Notes under the pieces: generated by a model | Database searches by the model: none | What the model saw: the letters and a program-made list of their open reading frames with translations, nothing else | Told to the model about the DNA's origin: nothing | In this document: positions 43,691-57,745 of the stretch, piece after piece | How positions within the stretch are numbered: the stretch's first letter is position 1 | Layout of the letters: the number at the start of each line of letters is the position of its first letter | Origin: Aurelia coerulea | Lineage: Eukaryota; Cnidaria; Scyphozoa; Semaeostomeae; Ulmaridae | Length of the DNA: 64,000 nucleotides | Assembly (NCBI GenBank): GCA_039566865.1 | Contig: CM076948.1 | Coordinates: 15,387,001 to 15,451,000, forward strand | Reading direction: 5' to 3' | Made by a program: the position numbers and the translations under genes

Positions 43691-46600
43691 AAATATAAAC
43701 ACAAAAAATTCGAATTAACGTAATTTAGTAGCTAAAATTTATATTATTAACAGTATTGCACTAAATCGTTCTTTACAACTTTAGTTCTGCCAGTTACTTC
43801 TTTTCTACCACTATGTTAGTGCTCCAGCAACCATTCTTGGAAATTTTACTATAGACATTAGTTTTTTCTTTTGTCTCATGTTAGCTTTACTTCATAAAAA
43901 ACATCGATTAATTAAATGTTTATTTTCTCAAAGAAAACAAATTATAAACACAAAAAGTATGGATTAACGTACTTTATTAGCTACAATTTATATTATAAAG
44001 AGTATTGTACTCATCGTTCTTTACAACTTTAGTTCTGCCAGTTACTTCTTTTCTACCACTATATTAGTGCTGCAGAAACTTTTCTTGGAATTATTACAAT
44101 AGACATTAGTCTTTTCTTTAGTCTCAATTTAGCTTTACTTCATAAACAAACATAGATTAATTAAATGTTTATTTTCTGAGAGAAAACAAAATATAAACAC
44201 AAAAAATTCGAATTAACGTAATTTAGTAGCTAAAATTTATATTATTAACAGTATTGCACTAAATCGTTCTTTACAACTTTAGTTCTGCCAGTTACTTCTT
44301 ATATAGCCCTATATTAGTACTGCAGCAACTTTTCTTGGAAACATTACAATAGACATTAGTCTTTTCTTTGGTCTCAATTTAGCTTTACTTCATAAACAAA
44401 TATCGATTAATTAAATGTTTATTTTGTGAGAGAAAACAAAATATGAACACAAAAAATTCGAATTAACGTACTTTAGTAGCTAAAATTTATATTATAAAGA
44501 GTATTCCTTTCATCGTTCTTAAAAACTTTAGTTCTGCCAGTTACTTCTTTTCTACCACTATATTAGTACTGCAGCAACTCTTCTTGGAAACATTACAATA
44601 GACATTAATCTTTTCTTTGGTCTCAATTTAGCTTTACTTCATAAACAAATATCGATTAATTAAATGTTTATTTTGTGAGAGAAAACAAAATATGAACACA
44701 AAAAATTCGAATTAACGTACTTTAGTAGCTAAAATTTATATTATAAAGAGTATTCCTTTCATCGTTCTTAAAAACTTTAGTTCTGCCAGTTACTTCTTTT
44801 ATAGCCCTATATTAGTACTGCAGCAACCATTCTATGAAACATTACTATCGACATTAGTCTTTTCTTTAGTCTCAATTTAGCTTTATTGCATAAACATACA
44901 TCGCTTGATTAAAAGTCTATTTTCTCAAAAGAAACAAATTAAAAATACAAAAAGTGTGGATTAACGTACTTTAGTAGCTACAATTTATATTATAAAGAGT
45001 ATTCCTTTCATCGTTCTTAAAAACTTTAGTTCTGCCAGTTACTTCTTTTATAACCCTATATTAGTGCTGCAGCAACCATTCTATGAAACATTACTATCGA
45101 TATTAGTCTTTTCTTTAGTCTCACTTTAGCTTTATTGCATAAACATACATCGATTAATTAAAAGTCTATTTTCTCAAAGGAAACAAAATATAAATACAAA
45201 AAGTGTGGATTAACGTACTTTAGTAGCTACAATTTATATTATAAAGAGTAGTGTACTCATCGTTCTTTAAAACGTTATTTCTGCTAGTTACTTCTTTTAT
45301 GGCACTATATTAGTGCTGCAGAACCATTCTTGGAAACATTACTATAGACATTAGCTTTTTCTTTAGTCTCATTTTAGCTTTACTGCATAAACAAACATCG
45401 GTTAATTAAAAGTTTATTCTCTCAAATAAAACAAAATATAAACACAAAAAGTGTGGATTAACCTACTTTATTAGTAAAAATTTATATTATAAAGAGTATT
45501 CTACTCATCGTTCTTCAAAACTTTAGTTCTGCAAGTTACTTCCTTTATAGCACTATATTAGTGCTGCAGCAACCATTCTTGGAAACATTCCAATAGATAT
45601 TAGCTTTTTCTCTAGTCTCAATTTAGCTTTACTGCATAAACAAACATCGATTAATTAAAAGTTTATTTTCTCAAAGAAAACAAATTATAAGCACAAAAAG
45701 TATGGATTAACGTACTTTAGTAGCTTTAATTAATATTATAAAGAGTATTGCACTCATCGTTCTTTAATACTTTAGTTCTGCCAGTTACTTCTTTTATAGC
45801 ACTATATTAGTGCTGCAGCAACCATAATTTTAATTACATTTTAGCTTTACTGCATGAAGAAGAATCGATTAATTAAATGTTTATTTTGTCAAGGAATACA
45901 AAATATAAACATAAAAAGTGTGGATTTACGTACTTTAGTAGCTGCAATTTATTTTATAATCAGTATTGCACTAAATCGGCCCCTACAACTTTAGTTCTGC
46001 CATTTACTTCTTTTCTACCACTATATTAGTGCTGCAGCAACCATTCTTGGAAATTTTACTATGGACATCAGTTTTTTCTTTAGTCTCATGTTAGCTTTAC
46101 TTCATAAACAAACATCGATTAATTAAATGTTTATTTTCTCAAAGAAAACAAATTATAAACACAAAAAGTATGGATTAACGTACTTTATTAGCTACAATTT
46201 ATATTATAAAGAGTATTCCTTTAATCGTTCTTAAAAACTCTAGTTCTGCCAGTTACTTCTTTTAAAGCCCTATATTAGTGCTGCAGCAACTTTTCTTGGA
46301 AATATTACAATAGACATTAGTCTTTTCTTTAGTCTCATTTTAGCTTTACTGCATCAACAAACATCGATTAATTAAGTGTTTATTTTCTCAAAGCAAACAA
46401 AATATAAACACAAAAAGTATGGATTAACGTACTTTATTAGCTACAATTTATAATGTAAAGAGTATTCCTTTCATCGTTCTTAAAAACTTTAGTTCTGCCA
46501 GCTACTTCTTTTATAGCCCTATATTGGTGGTGCAGCAACTTTTCTTGGAAACATTACAATAGACATTAGTCTTTTCTTTAGTCTCAATTTAGCTTTACTT

Positions 46601-49600
46601 CATAAACAAACATCGATTAATTAAAGGTTTATTTTCTGAGAGAAAACAAAATATAAACACAAAAAATTGGAATTAACGTACTTTAGTAGCTAAAATTTAT
46701 ATTATAAAGAATATTGTACTCATCGTTCTTAAAAACTTTAGTTCTGCCAGTTACTTCTTTTATAGCACTATATTAGTGCTGCAGAAACCATTCTTGGAAA
46801 CATTACTGTAGACATTAGATTTTTCTTTAGTCTCATTTTAGCTTTACTGCATAAACAAACATCGGTTAATTAAAAGTTTATTTTCTCAAAGAAAACAAAT
46901 TATAAACACAAAAAGTATGGATTAACGTACTTTAGTAGCTTTAATTAATATTATAAAGAGTATTGCACTCATCGTTCTTTAAAACTTTAGTTCTGCCAGT
47001 TACTTCTTTTATAGCACTATATTAAGGCTGCAGCAACCATTCTTGGAAATTTTACTATAGACATTAGTTTTTTCTTTAGTCCCATTTTAGCTTTACTGCA
47101 TAAACAAACATCGGTTAAATAAAACTTTATTTTCTCAAAGAAAACAAAATATACACACAAAAAATTGGAATTAACGTACTTTAGTAGCTAAAATTGATAT
47201 TATAAAGAGTATTGCACTCATCGTTCTTTACAACTTTAGTTCTGCCAGTTACTTCTTTTCTACCACTATATTAGTGCTACTGAAACTTTCCTTGGAATTA
47301 TTACAATAGACATTAGTCTTTTCTTTAGTCTCAATTTAGCTTTACTTCATAAACAAACATCGATTAATTAAATGTTTATTTTCTGAGAGAGAACAAAATA
47401 TAAACACAAAAAATTCGAATTAACGTAATTTAGTAGCTAAAATTTATATTATTAACAGTATTGCACTAAATCGTTCTTTACAACTTTAGTTCTGCCAGTT
47501 ACTTCTTTTCTACCACTATATTAGTGCTGCAGCAACCATTCTTGGAAATTTTACTACAGACATTAGTTTTTTCTTTAGTCTCATGTTAGCTTTACTTCAT
47601 AAACAAACATCGATTAATTAAATGTTTATTTTCTCAAGAAAAACAAATTATAAACACAAAAAGTATGGATTAACGTACTTCATTAGCTACAATTTATATT
47701 ATAAAGAGTATTCCTTTCATCGTTCTTAAAAACTTTAGTTTTGCCAGTTACTTCTTTTCTACCACTATATTAGTACTGCAGCAACTCTTCTTGGAAACAT
47801 TACAATAGACATTAATCTTTTCTTTGGTCTCAATTTAGCTTTACTTCATAAACAAATATCGATTAATTAAATGTCTATTTTGTGAGAGAAAACAAAATAT
47901 GAACACAAAAAATTCGAATTAGTAGCTAAAATTTATATTATAAAGAGTATTCCTTTCATCGTTCTTAAAAACTTTAGTTCTGCCAGTTACTTCTTTTATA
48001 GCCCTATATTAGTACTGCAGCAACCATTCTATGAAACATTACTATCGACATTAGTCTTTTCTTTAGTCTCACTTTAGCTTTATTGCATAAACATACATCG
48101 ATTAATTAAAAGTCTATTTTCCCAAAGGAAACAAATTATAAACACAAAAAGTGTGGATTAACGTACTTTATTAGCTACAATTTATAATGTAAAGAGTATT
48201 CCTTTCATCGTTCTTAAAATCTTTAGTTCTGCCAGTTACTTCTTTTATAGCCCTATATTAGTGCTGCAGCAACCATTCTATGAAACATTACTATCGACAT
48301 TAGTCTTTTCTTTAGTCTCAATTTAGCTTTATTGCATAAACATACATCGATTAATTAAAAGTCTATTTTCCCAAAGGAAACAAATTATAAACACAAAAAG
48401 TGTGGATTAACGTACTTTATTAGCTACAATTTATAATGTAAAGAGTATTCCTTTCATCGTTCTTAAAATCTTTAGTTCTGCCAGTTACTTCTTTTATAGC
48501 CCTATATTAGTGCTGCAGCAACCATTCTATGAAACATTACTATCCACATTAGTCTTTTCTTTAGTCTCACTTTAGCTTTATTGCATAAACATACATCGAT
48601 TAATTAAATGTTTATTTTGTGAGAGAAAACAAAATATAAACACAAAAAATTCGAATTAACGTACTTTAGTAGCTAAAATTTATATTATAAAGAGTATTCC
48701 TTTCATCGTTCTTAAAAACTTTAGTTCTGCCAGTTACTTCTTTTATAGCCCTATATTAGTACTGCAGTAACTTTTCTTGGAAACATTACAATAGACATTA
48801 GTCTTTTCTTTAGTCTCATTTTAGCTTTACTGTATAAACAAACATCTGTTAATTAAAAGTTTATTTTCTCAAAGAAAACAAATTATAAACACAAAAAGTA
48901 TGGATTAACGTACTTTAGTAGCTTTAATTAATATTCTAAAGAGTATTGTACTCATCGTTCTTAAAAACTTTAGTTCTGCCAGTTACTTCCTTTATAGCAC
49001 TATATTAGTGCTGCAGAAACCATTCTTGGAAACATTACTGTAGACATTAGATTTTGTCTTTAGTATCATTTTAGCTTTACTGCATAAACAAACATCGGTT
49101 AATTAAAAGTTCATTTTCTCAAAGAAAACAAATTATAAGCACAAAAAGTATGGATTAACGTACTTTATTAGCTACAATTTATAATAGAAAGAGTATTCCT
49201 TTCATCGTTCTTAAAAACTTTAGTTCTGCCAGTTACTTCTTTTATAGCCCTATATTAGTGCTGCAGCAACCATTCTATGAAACATTACTATCGACATTAG
49301 TCTTTTCTTTAGTCTCAATTTAGCTTTTTTGCATAAACATACATCGATTAATTAAAAGTCTATTTTCTCAAAAGAAACAAGTTAAAAACACAAAAAGTGT
49401 GGATTAATGTACTTTAGTAGCTACAATTTATATTATAAAGAGTATTCCTTTCATCGTTCTTAAAAACTTTAGTTCTGCCAGTTACTTCTTTTCTACCACT
49501 ATATTAGTACTGCAGCAACTCTTCTTGGAAACATTACAATAGACATTAATCTTTTCTTTGGTCTCAATTTAGCTTTACTTCATAAACAAATATCGATTAA

Positions 49601-50489
49601 TTAAATGTTTATATTGTGAGAGAAAACAAAATATGAACACAAAAAATTCGAATTAACGTACTTTAGTAGCTAAAATTTATATTATAAAGAGTATTCCTTT
49701 CATCGTTCTTAAAAACTTTAGTTCTGCCAGTTACTTCTTTTATAGCCCTATATTAGTACTGCAGCAACCATTCTATGAAACATTACTATCGACATTAGTC
49801 TTTTCTTTAGTCTCACTTTAGCTTTATTGCATAAACATACATCGATTAATTAAAAGTCTATTTTCCCAAAGGAAACAAATTATAAACACAAAAAGTGTGG
49901 ATTAACGTACTTTATTAGCTACAATTTATAATGTAAAGAGTATTCCTTTCATCGTTCTTAAAAACTTTAGTTCTGCCAGTTACTTCCTTTATAGCACTAT
50001 ATTAGTGCTGCAGAAACCATTCTTGGAAACATTACTGTAGACATTAGACTTTGTCTTTAGTATCATTTTAGCTTTACTGCATAAACAAACATCGGTTAAT
50101 TAAAAGTTCATTTTCTCAAAGAAAACAAATTATAAACACAAAAAGTATGGATTAACGTACTTTATTAGCTACAATTTATAATATAAAGAGTATTCCTTTC
50201 ATCGTTCTTAAAAACTTTAGTTCTGCCAGTTACTTCTTTTATAGCCCTATATTAGTGCTACAGCAACCATTCTATGAAACATTACTATCGACATTAGTCT
50301 TTTCTTTAGTCTCAATTTAGCTTTTTTGCATAAACATACATCGATTAATTAAAAGTCTATTTTCTCAAAAGAAACAAGTTAAAAACACAAAAAGTGTGGA
50401 TTAATGTACTTTAGTAGCTACAATTTATATTATAAAGAGTATTCCTTTTATCGTTCTTAAAAACTTTAGTTCTGCCAGTTACTTCTTTT
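43691..50489 (-). repeat. Satellite array B, segment 1 (reverse orientation)
   Basis: The same satellite as array A, reverse-complemented: CTTTTATAGCACTATATTAG then TGCTGCAGCAACCATTCTTGG. Several subtypes occur, such as CTACCACTATATTA and TATAGCCCTATATTAGTAC, in which the hairpin is broken on one arm. No genes. Confidence 0.97.
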
Positions 50490-52359
50490 CACAGTGATCC
50501 AGAATACGAAAATTAGGGAGTAAACTGCAAAAAATGAATTTTCGAAAATGCAACAAATACACAACAGTCTTTATAGAGGACATCCTGAGGATTAACATAA
50601 AGCAAACCGTTTTAAAATCGGACCACTGAGCGCGGAGAAATGTATTTTTGAAGTTGGCCTAAATTTCATATGGTTGTTTACACTGACATTTCCGGTACAA
50701 GTGTCAAAATAACGTAAATTTCAAAATGTCGAAAGGTCATCTTGCCTTTGTCCGATTTTAGAATTTTTTCTTTTAAATGAAAGGTAATTCTTTCGTCTTT
50801 AATGCCATCTAGTCGCTGGATTCATACAGTAAAGGGTTATCCAAGAACTATGCAAAGTTATGTCCCTTGTACTCTACCCAAGAATCCTTTTTCAAAACTG
50901 GGAACTTTGATTTAAAAGTTGAAAACAAAAAAAGCAAGCGTTTGCAAGCCTTAGCGACTAATTTTTCATTAAACTCCAACGTCTTGTGAATGCTTCTCTA
51001 AAATCTTTCGTTCTGAGTCGTTCAAATTAATTGTCAAAAATTATTTCAAAATCGTTGGTAAAAGATTATGATGATTATGATGATACTTTAGTCGGGCAAT
51101 TTATCAATTCCTTTATGCTAAAAACAAAGAGCAAAATCCCAATAATTTTCCTTGGAGTTTTCTCAAAGCATAAATAAACTTTACAGACATAATGGAAAGA
51201 ATAATTCATCGGATTGGATGCGAAAATATTTTTTGTCAGGAAAGCAGTTTGAGAATATTTTCAAGAGCATCAAAAACAAAAGCTTTGTTCCTAAATATGA
51301 GACGAACTCTGCAGTTCTGCTAAAAAGAGTCATACGCCACAAGTCTCTCGATTCTTTCTTGTTAATCTTATTTGTGATAAAATGAATTTTTGTGACATTC
51401 TTTACATGCACATGTACTTATTGGTTCATTCTATTTGGCAGTCACTGTTGTGTCTGCCCCCCCCCCCCCCTTTATGTCACAATTATCAGTACATTTTGCC
51501 ATGGCTTTGTAGCAGTTGGAGCTAATATAACAAGCATTTTTGCGATAATGGTAGTAATATCATTGATGATTTATTTTCTACAGAATAAGGAACACTATGA
51601 GACATCCTGTATTTTGGTTAATTTATTGTTTAGCGAATATAAATTTGTCGCTTGATACTCACGATAAAAAGATACCCTTGCAAATTAAAATCCCATCAGT
51701 AATTTTTCCCAGTAAGTCTGATAACTTAAAAGGAAACTTTACTTATACTTTGAGAAAATGCCATAAAAATTATTGGAAATTTGCTCTTTGTTTTGGCAAA
51801 TAGGAATCAAGAAGATGCCTGACTAAAATGTTCATCATAATCATCATAACTTTTGCCAACAATTTTGAAAGAACTGTTGACAATTAATTTGAACGACTCA
51901 GAACGAAATATTTCAGGTAGACACTCAGAAGACGCTGGAGTTTAATAAAAAATTAATCGCTAAGGCTTGCAAACGCTTGCTTTTTTTGTTTTCAACTTTT
52001 AAGTCGCAGTTCCCAGTTTTGAAAAAGGATTCTTGGGTAGAGTACAAGGGACATAACTTTGCATAGTTCTTGAATAACCCTTTACCGTATGAATCCAGCA
52101 GCTAGATGGCATTAAAGACGAAAGAATTACCTTTCATTTAAAAGAAAAAAATCTAAAATCAGACAAAGGCAAGATGACCTTTCAATATTTTGAAATTTAC
52201 GTTATTTTGACACTTGTACCGGAAATGTCAGTGTAAACAACCATATGAAATTTAGGCCAACTTCAAAAATACATTTCTTCGCACTCAGTGGTCCGATTTT
52301 AAAACGGTTTGTTTCATGTTAATCCTCAGGATGTCCTCCATAAAGTCTGTTGTGTATTT
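50490..52359. mobile_element. Foldback element with about 620-bp inverted arms
   Basis: A non-satellite segment interrupts a monomer (CTTCTTTT on the left, TTTTATAGCCC on the right). The arms, about 50555-51178 and 51740-52359, are imperfect reverse complements over their whole length, for example ACAACAGTCTTTATAGAGGA against its complement near 52330. The spacer is about 560 bp. The leftmost 65 bp (CACAGTGATCCAGAATACG) have no partner on the right, so the right end may be trimmed. Open frames at 51152-51385 and 51392-51803 resemble no known transposase. Confidence 0.85.
51459..51472. repeat. Poly-C run in the foldback spacer
   Basis: A run of C about 12-14 long near the centre of the palindrome. 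Confidence 0.8.
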
Positions 52360-55300
52360 TTTTATAGCCCTATATTAGTGCTACAGCAACCATTCTATGA
52401 AACATTACTATCGACATTAGTCTTTTCTTTAGTCTCACTTTAGCTTTATTGCATAAACATACATCGATTAATTAAAAGTCTATTTTCCCAAAGGAAACAA
52501 ATTATAAACACAAAAAGTGTGGATTAACGTACTTTATTAGCTACAATTTATAATAGAAAGAGTATTCCTTTCATCGTTCTTAAAATCTTTAGTTCTGCCA
52601 GTTACTTCTTTTATAGCCCTATATTAGTGCTGCAGCAACCATTCTATGAAACATTACTATCGACATTAGTCTTTTCTTTAGTCTCACTTTAGCTTTATTG
52701 CATAAACATACATCGATTAATTAAAAGTCTATTTTCCCAAAGGAAACAAATTATAAACACAAAAAGTGTGGATTAACGTACTTTATTAGCTACAATTTAT
52801 AATAGAAAGAGTATTCCTTTCATCGTTCTTAAAATCTTTAGTTCTGCCAGTTACTTCTTTTATAGCCCTATATTAGTGCTGCAGCAACCATTCTATGAAA
52901 CATTACTATCGACATTAGTCTTTTCTTTAGTCTCACTTTAGCTTTATTGCATAAACATACATCGATTAATTAAAAGTCTATTTTCCCAAAGGAAACAAAT
53001 TATAAACACAAAAAGTGTGGATTAACATACTTTATTAGCTACAATTTATAATATAAAGAGTATTCCTTTCATCGTTCTTAAAAGCTTTAGTTCTGCCAGT
53101 TACTTCTTTTATAGCCCTATATTAGTGCTGCAGCAACCATTCTATGAAACATTACTATCGACATTAGTCTTTTCTTTAGTCTCACTTTAGCTTTATTGCA
53201 TAAACATACATCGATTAATTAAAAGTCTATTTTCCCAAAGGAAATAAATTATAAACACAAAAAGTGTGGATGAACGTACTTTATTAGCTACAATTTATAA
53301 TATAAAGAGTATTCCTTTCATCGTTCTTAAAAACTTTAGTTCTGCCAGTTACTTCTTTTATAGCACTATATTAGTGCTGCAGCAACCATTCTATGAAACA
53401 TTACTATCCACATTAGTCTTTTCTTTAGTCTCACTTTAGCTTTATTGCATAAACATACATCGATTAATTAAAAGTCTATTTTCCCAAAGGAAACAAATTA
53501 TCAACACAAAAAGTGTGGATTAACGTACTTTATTAGCTACAATTTATAATATAAAGAGTATTCCTTTCATCGTTCTTAAAAACTTTAGTTCTGCCAGTTA
53601 CTTCTTTTATAGCCCTATATTAGTGCTGCAGCAACCATTCTATGAAACATTACTATCGACATTAGTCTTTTCTTTAGTCTCACTTTAGCTTTACTGCATA
53701 AACATACATCAATTAATTAAAAGTTTATTTTCTCAAAAAAAAAAACAAATTATAAACACAAAAAGTATGGATTAACGTGCTTTAGTAGCTTTAATTAATA
53801 TTATAAAGAGTATTGCAATCATTGTTCTTTAAAACTCTAGTTCTGCCTGTTACCTCTTTTATAGCACTATATTAGTGCTGCAGCAACCTTAGTTTTAATT
53901 ACATTTTAGCTTTACTACGTAAACAAACATCGGTTAATTAAATGTTTATTTTCTCAAAGCAAACAAAATGTAAACACAAAAAGTGTGGATTAACGTACTT
54001 TATTAGCTACAATTCATATCATTAAGAGTATTTTACTCATCGTTCTTTTTAAAACTTTGTTTCTGTCAGTTACTTCTTTTATCGCACTCTGTCAGTGCTG
54101 CATCAACCATTCTTGGAAACACTACTATAGACATTAGTTTTTTCTTTAGTCTCAAATTAGCTGTACTGCATGAACGAACATCGATTAACTTAATGTTTAT
54201 TTTGTCAAAGAAAACAAAATATAAACCCAAAAAGTGTGGATTAACGTACTTTATTAGCTACAATTTATTTTATTAACAGTATTGCACAAAATCGTTCTTT
54301 ACAACTTTAGTTCTGCCTGTTACTTATTTTTGACCACTATATTAGTGCTGCAGCAACCATTCTTGGAAACATTACTATAGACATTAGTTTTTCCTTTTGT
54401 CTCATTTTAGCTTTACTGCATAAACAAACATCATTTAATTAAATGTTGATTTTCTCAAAGCAAACAAAATATAAACACAAAAAGTATGGATTAACGTACT
54501 TTAGCAACTGCAATTTGTATTATAAAGAGTATTGCACTCATGGTTCTCTAAAGCTTTAGTTCTGCCAGTTACTTCTTTTATAGCACTTTATTGGTGCTGC
54601 AGCAACCATTCTTGGAAACATTACTATAGACATTAGTTTTTTCTTTGGTCTCATTTTAGCTTTACTTCATAAACAAACATCAATTAATTGAATGTTTATT
54701 TTCTCAAAGCAAACAAAATATAAGCACAAAGAGTGTAGATTAACGTACTTTAGTAGCTGAAATTTATAATATAAAGAGTATTGTACCCATCGTTCTTTAA
54801 AACTTTAGTTCTGCCAGTTACTTCTATTCTACCACTATATTATTGCTGCAGCAACCATTCTTGGAAACATTACTATCGACATAAGTTTTTTCTTTAGTCT
54901 CATTCTAGCTTTACTTCATAAACAAACATCGATTAATTAAATGTTTATTTTCTCAAAGCAAACAAAATATAAACACAAAAAGTGTGGATTAACGTACTTT
55001 ATTAGCTACAATTCATATTATTAAGAGTATTGTACTCATCGTTCTTTAAAACTTTGTTTCTGTCAGTTACTTCTTTAATCGCACTATGCTAGTGCTGCAG
55101 CAACCATTCTTGGAAACATTACTATAGACATTAACTTTTTCTTTAGTCTCAATTTGGCTTTACTGCATGAACGAACATCGATTAATTGAAAGCTTATCAA
55201 AGTATAAACATAAACAGTGTGGATTTACGTACTTTAGTAGCTTTAATTTATTTTATAAACAGTATTGCACTCATCGCTCTTTACAACTTTAGTTATGCCA

Positions 55301-57745
55301 GTTACTTCTTTTCTACCACTATATTAGTGCTGCAGCAACCATTCTTGGAAATTTTACTATAGAAATTGGTTTTTTCTTTAGTCCCATTTTAGCTTTACTG
55401 CATAAACAAACCGTGGTTAAATAAAAGTTTATTTTCTCAAAGAAAACAAAATATAAGCACAAAAAGTGTGCATTAACGTACTTTAGTAGCTGAAATTTAT
55501 AATATAAAGAGCATTGTACCCATCGTTCTTTAAAACTTTAGTTCTGCCAGTTACTTCTTTTATAGCACTATATTAGTGCTGCAGCAACCATTCTTGGAAA
55601 CATTCCTATAGATATTAGTTTTTTCTTTAGTCTCAATTTAGCTTTACTGCATAAACATACATCAATTAATTAAAAGTTTATTTTCTCAAAAAAAAAACAA
55701 ATTATAAACACAAAAAGTATGGATTAACGTACTTTAGTAGCTTTAATTAATATTATAAAGAGTATTGCAATCATTGTTCTTTAAAACTCTAGTTCTGACT
55801 GTTACCTCTTTTATTAGTGCTGCAGCAACCTTAATGTTAATTACATTTTAGCTTTACTACGTAAACAAACATCGGTTAATTAAATGTTTATTTTCTCAAA
55901 GCAAACAAAATGTAAACACAAAAAGTGTGGATTAACGTACTTTATTAGCTACAATTCATATCATTAAGAGTATTTTACTCATCGTTCTTTAAAACTTTGT
56001 TTCTGTCAGTTACTTCTTTTATCGCACTCTGTCAGTGCTGCAGCAACCATTCTTGGAAACATTACTATAGACATTAGTTTTTTCTTTAGTCTCAAATTAG
56101 CTGTACTGCATGAACGAACATCGATTAATTTAATGTTTATTTTGTCAAAGAAAACAAAATATAAACACAAAATGTGTGGATTAACGTACTTTATTAGCTA
56201 CAATTTATTCTATTAACAGTATTGCACAAAATCGTTCTTTACAACTTTAGTTCTGCCTGTTACTTATTCTCGACCACTATATTAGTGCTGCAGCAACCAT
56301 TCTTGGAAATTTTACTCTAGACATTCGTTTTTTCTTCAGTCTCATTTTAGCTTTACTGCATAAACAAACATCGGTTAAATAAAAGTTGATTTTCTCAAAG
56401 AAAACAAAATATAAACACAGAAAGTATGGATTAACGTACTTTAGTAGCTGTTATTTATATTATAAACAGTATTGCACGCATCGTTCTTTACAACTTTAAT
56501 TCTGCCAGTTACTTCTTTTCTAGCACTATATTAGTGCTGCAGCAACCATTCTTGGAAACATTACTATAGACATTAGTTTTTTCTTTAGTCTCAATTTAGC
56601 TTTACTGCATAAACAAACATCGATTAATTCAAAGTTTATTATCTCAAAAAAAAAACAAAATATAATCACAAAAAGAGTGGATTAACATACTTTAGTAGCT
56701 ACAACTTATATTATAAACAGTATTGCACTCATCGTCCTTCAAAACTTTTTTTCTGCCAGTTACTTCTTCTATCGCACTATATTAGTGCTGCAGCAACCAT
56801 TCTTGGAAACATTACTATAGACATTAGTTTTTCTTTAGTCTCAATTTAGCTTTACTGCATAAACAAACATCGATTAATTAAAAGTTTATTTTCTCAAAGA
56901 AAACAAATTATAAACACAAAATATATGGATTAACGTACTTTAGTAGCTTTTATTAATACTATATAGAGTATTGCACTCGTTGTTCTATAAAACTTTAGTT
57001 CTGCCAGTTACTTCTTTATAGGACTAAATTAGTGCTGCAGCAACCTTAATTTTAATTACATTTTAGCTTTACTGCATAAACAAACATCGATTATGTAAAT
57101 GTTTATTTTGTCAAAGAAAACAAAATATAAACATAAAAAGTGTGGATTTACGTACTTTAGTAGCTGCAATTTATATTATAAACAGTATTGCACTCATCGT
57201 TCTTTACAACTTTATTTCTGCCAGTTTCCTCTTTTCTACCACTATATTAGTGCTGCAGCAACCATTCTTGGAAATTTTACTATAGACATTAGGTTTTTCT
57301 TTAGTCTCATTTTAGCTTTACTTCATAAACAAATATCGATTAATTGAATGTTTATTTTCTCAAAGCAAACAAAATATAAACACAAAAAGTGTGGATTAAC
57401 GTACTTTATTAGCTACAATTTATTTTATAAACAGTATTGCACGAAATCGTTCTTTACAACTTTAGTTCTGCCAGTTACTTATTTTCTACCACTATATTAG
57501 TGCTGCAGCAACCATTCTTGGAAAATTTACTCTAGACATTCGTTTTTTCTTCAGTCTCATTTTTGCCTTACTGCATAAACAAACATCGGTTGATTAAAAG
57601 TTTATTCTCTCAAAGAAAAAACAAAATCTAAACACAAAAAGTGTGGATTAACCTACGTTATTAGCTATAATTTATATTATTAAGAGTATTGAACTCAGCG
57701 TCCTTCAAAACTTTGTTTCTGCCAGTTACTTCTTTTATCGCACTA
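52360..57745 (-). repeat. Satellite array B, segment 2
   Basis: Satellite in reverse orientation. From about 52370 to 53700 five almost identical 249-bp monomers follow each other (TGCAG sites at 52631, 52880, 53129, 53378, 53627), a recent local amplification. Later monomers are more varied. The segment ends in CACTA at the TA MITE. Confidence 0.96.

Noticed and set aside
51152..51803. Foldback-spacer open frames as a transposase
   Set aside because: They are short, partly lie inside the inverted arms, and show no DDE/D or zinc-finger motif.
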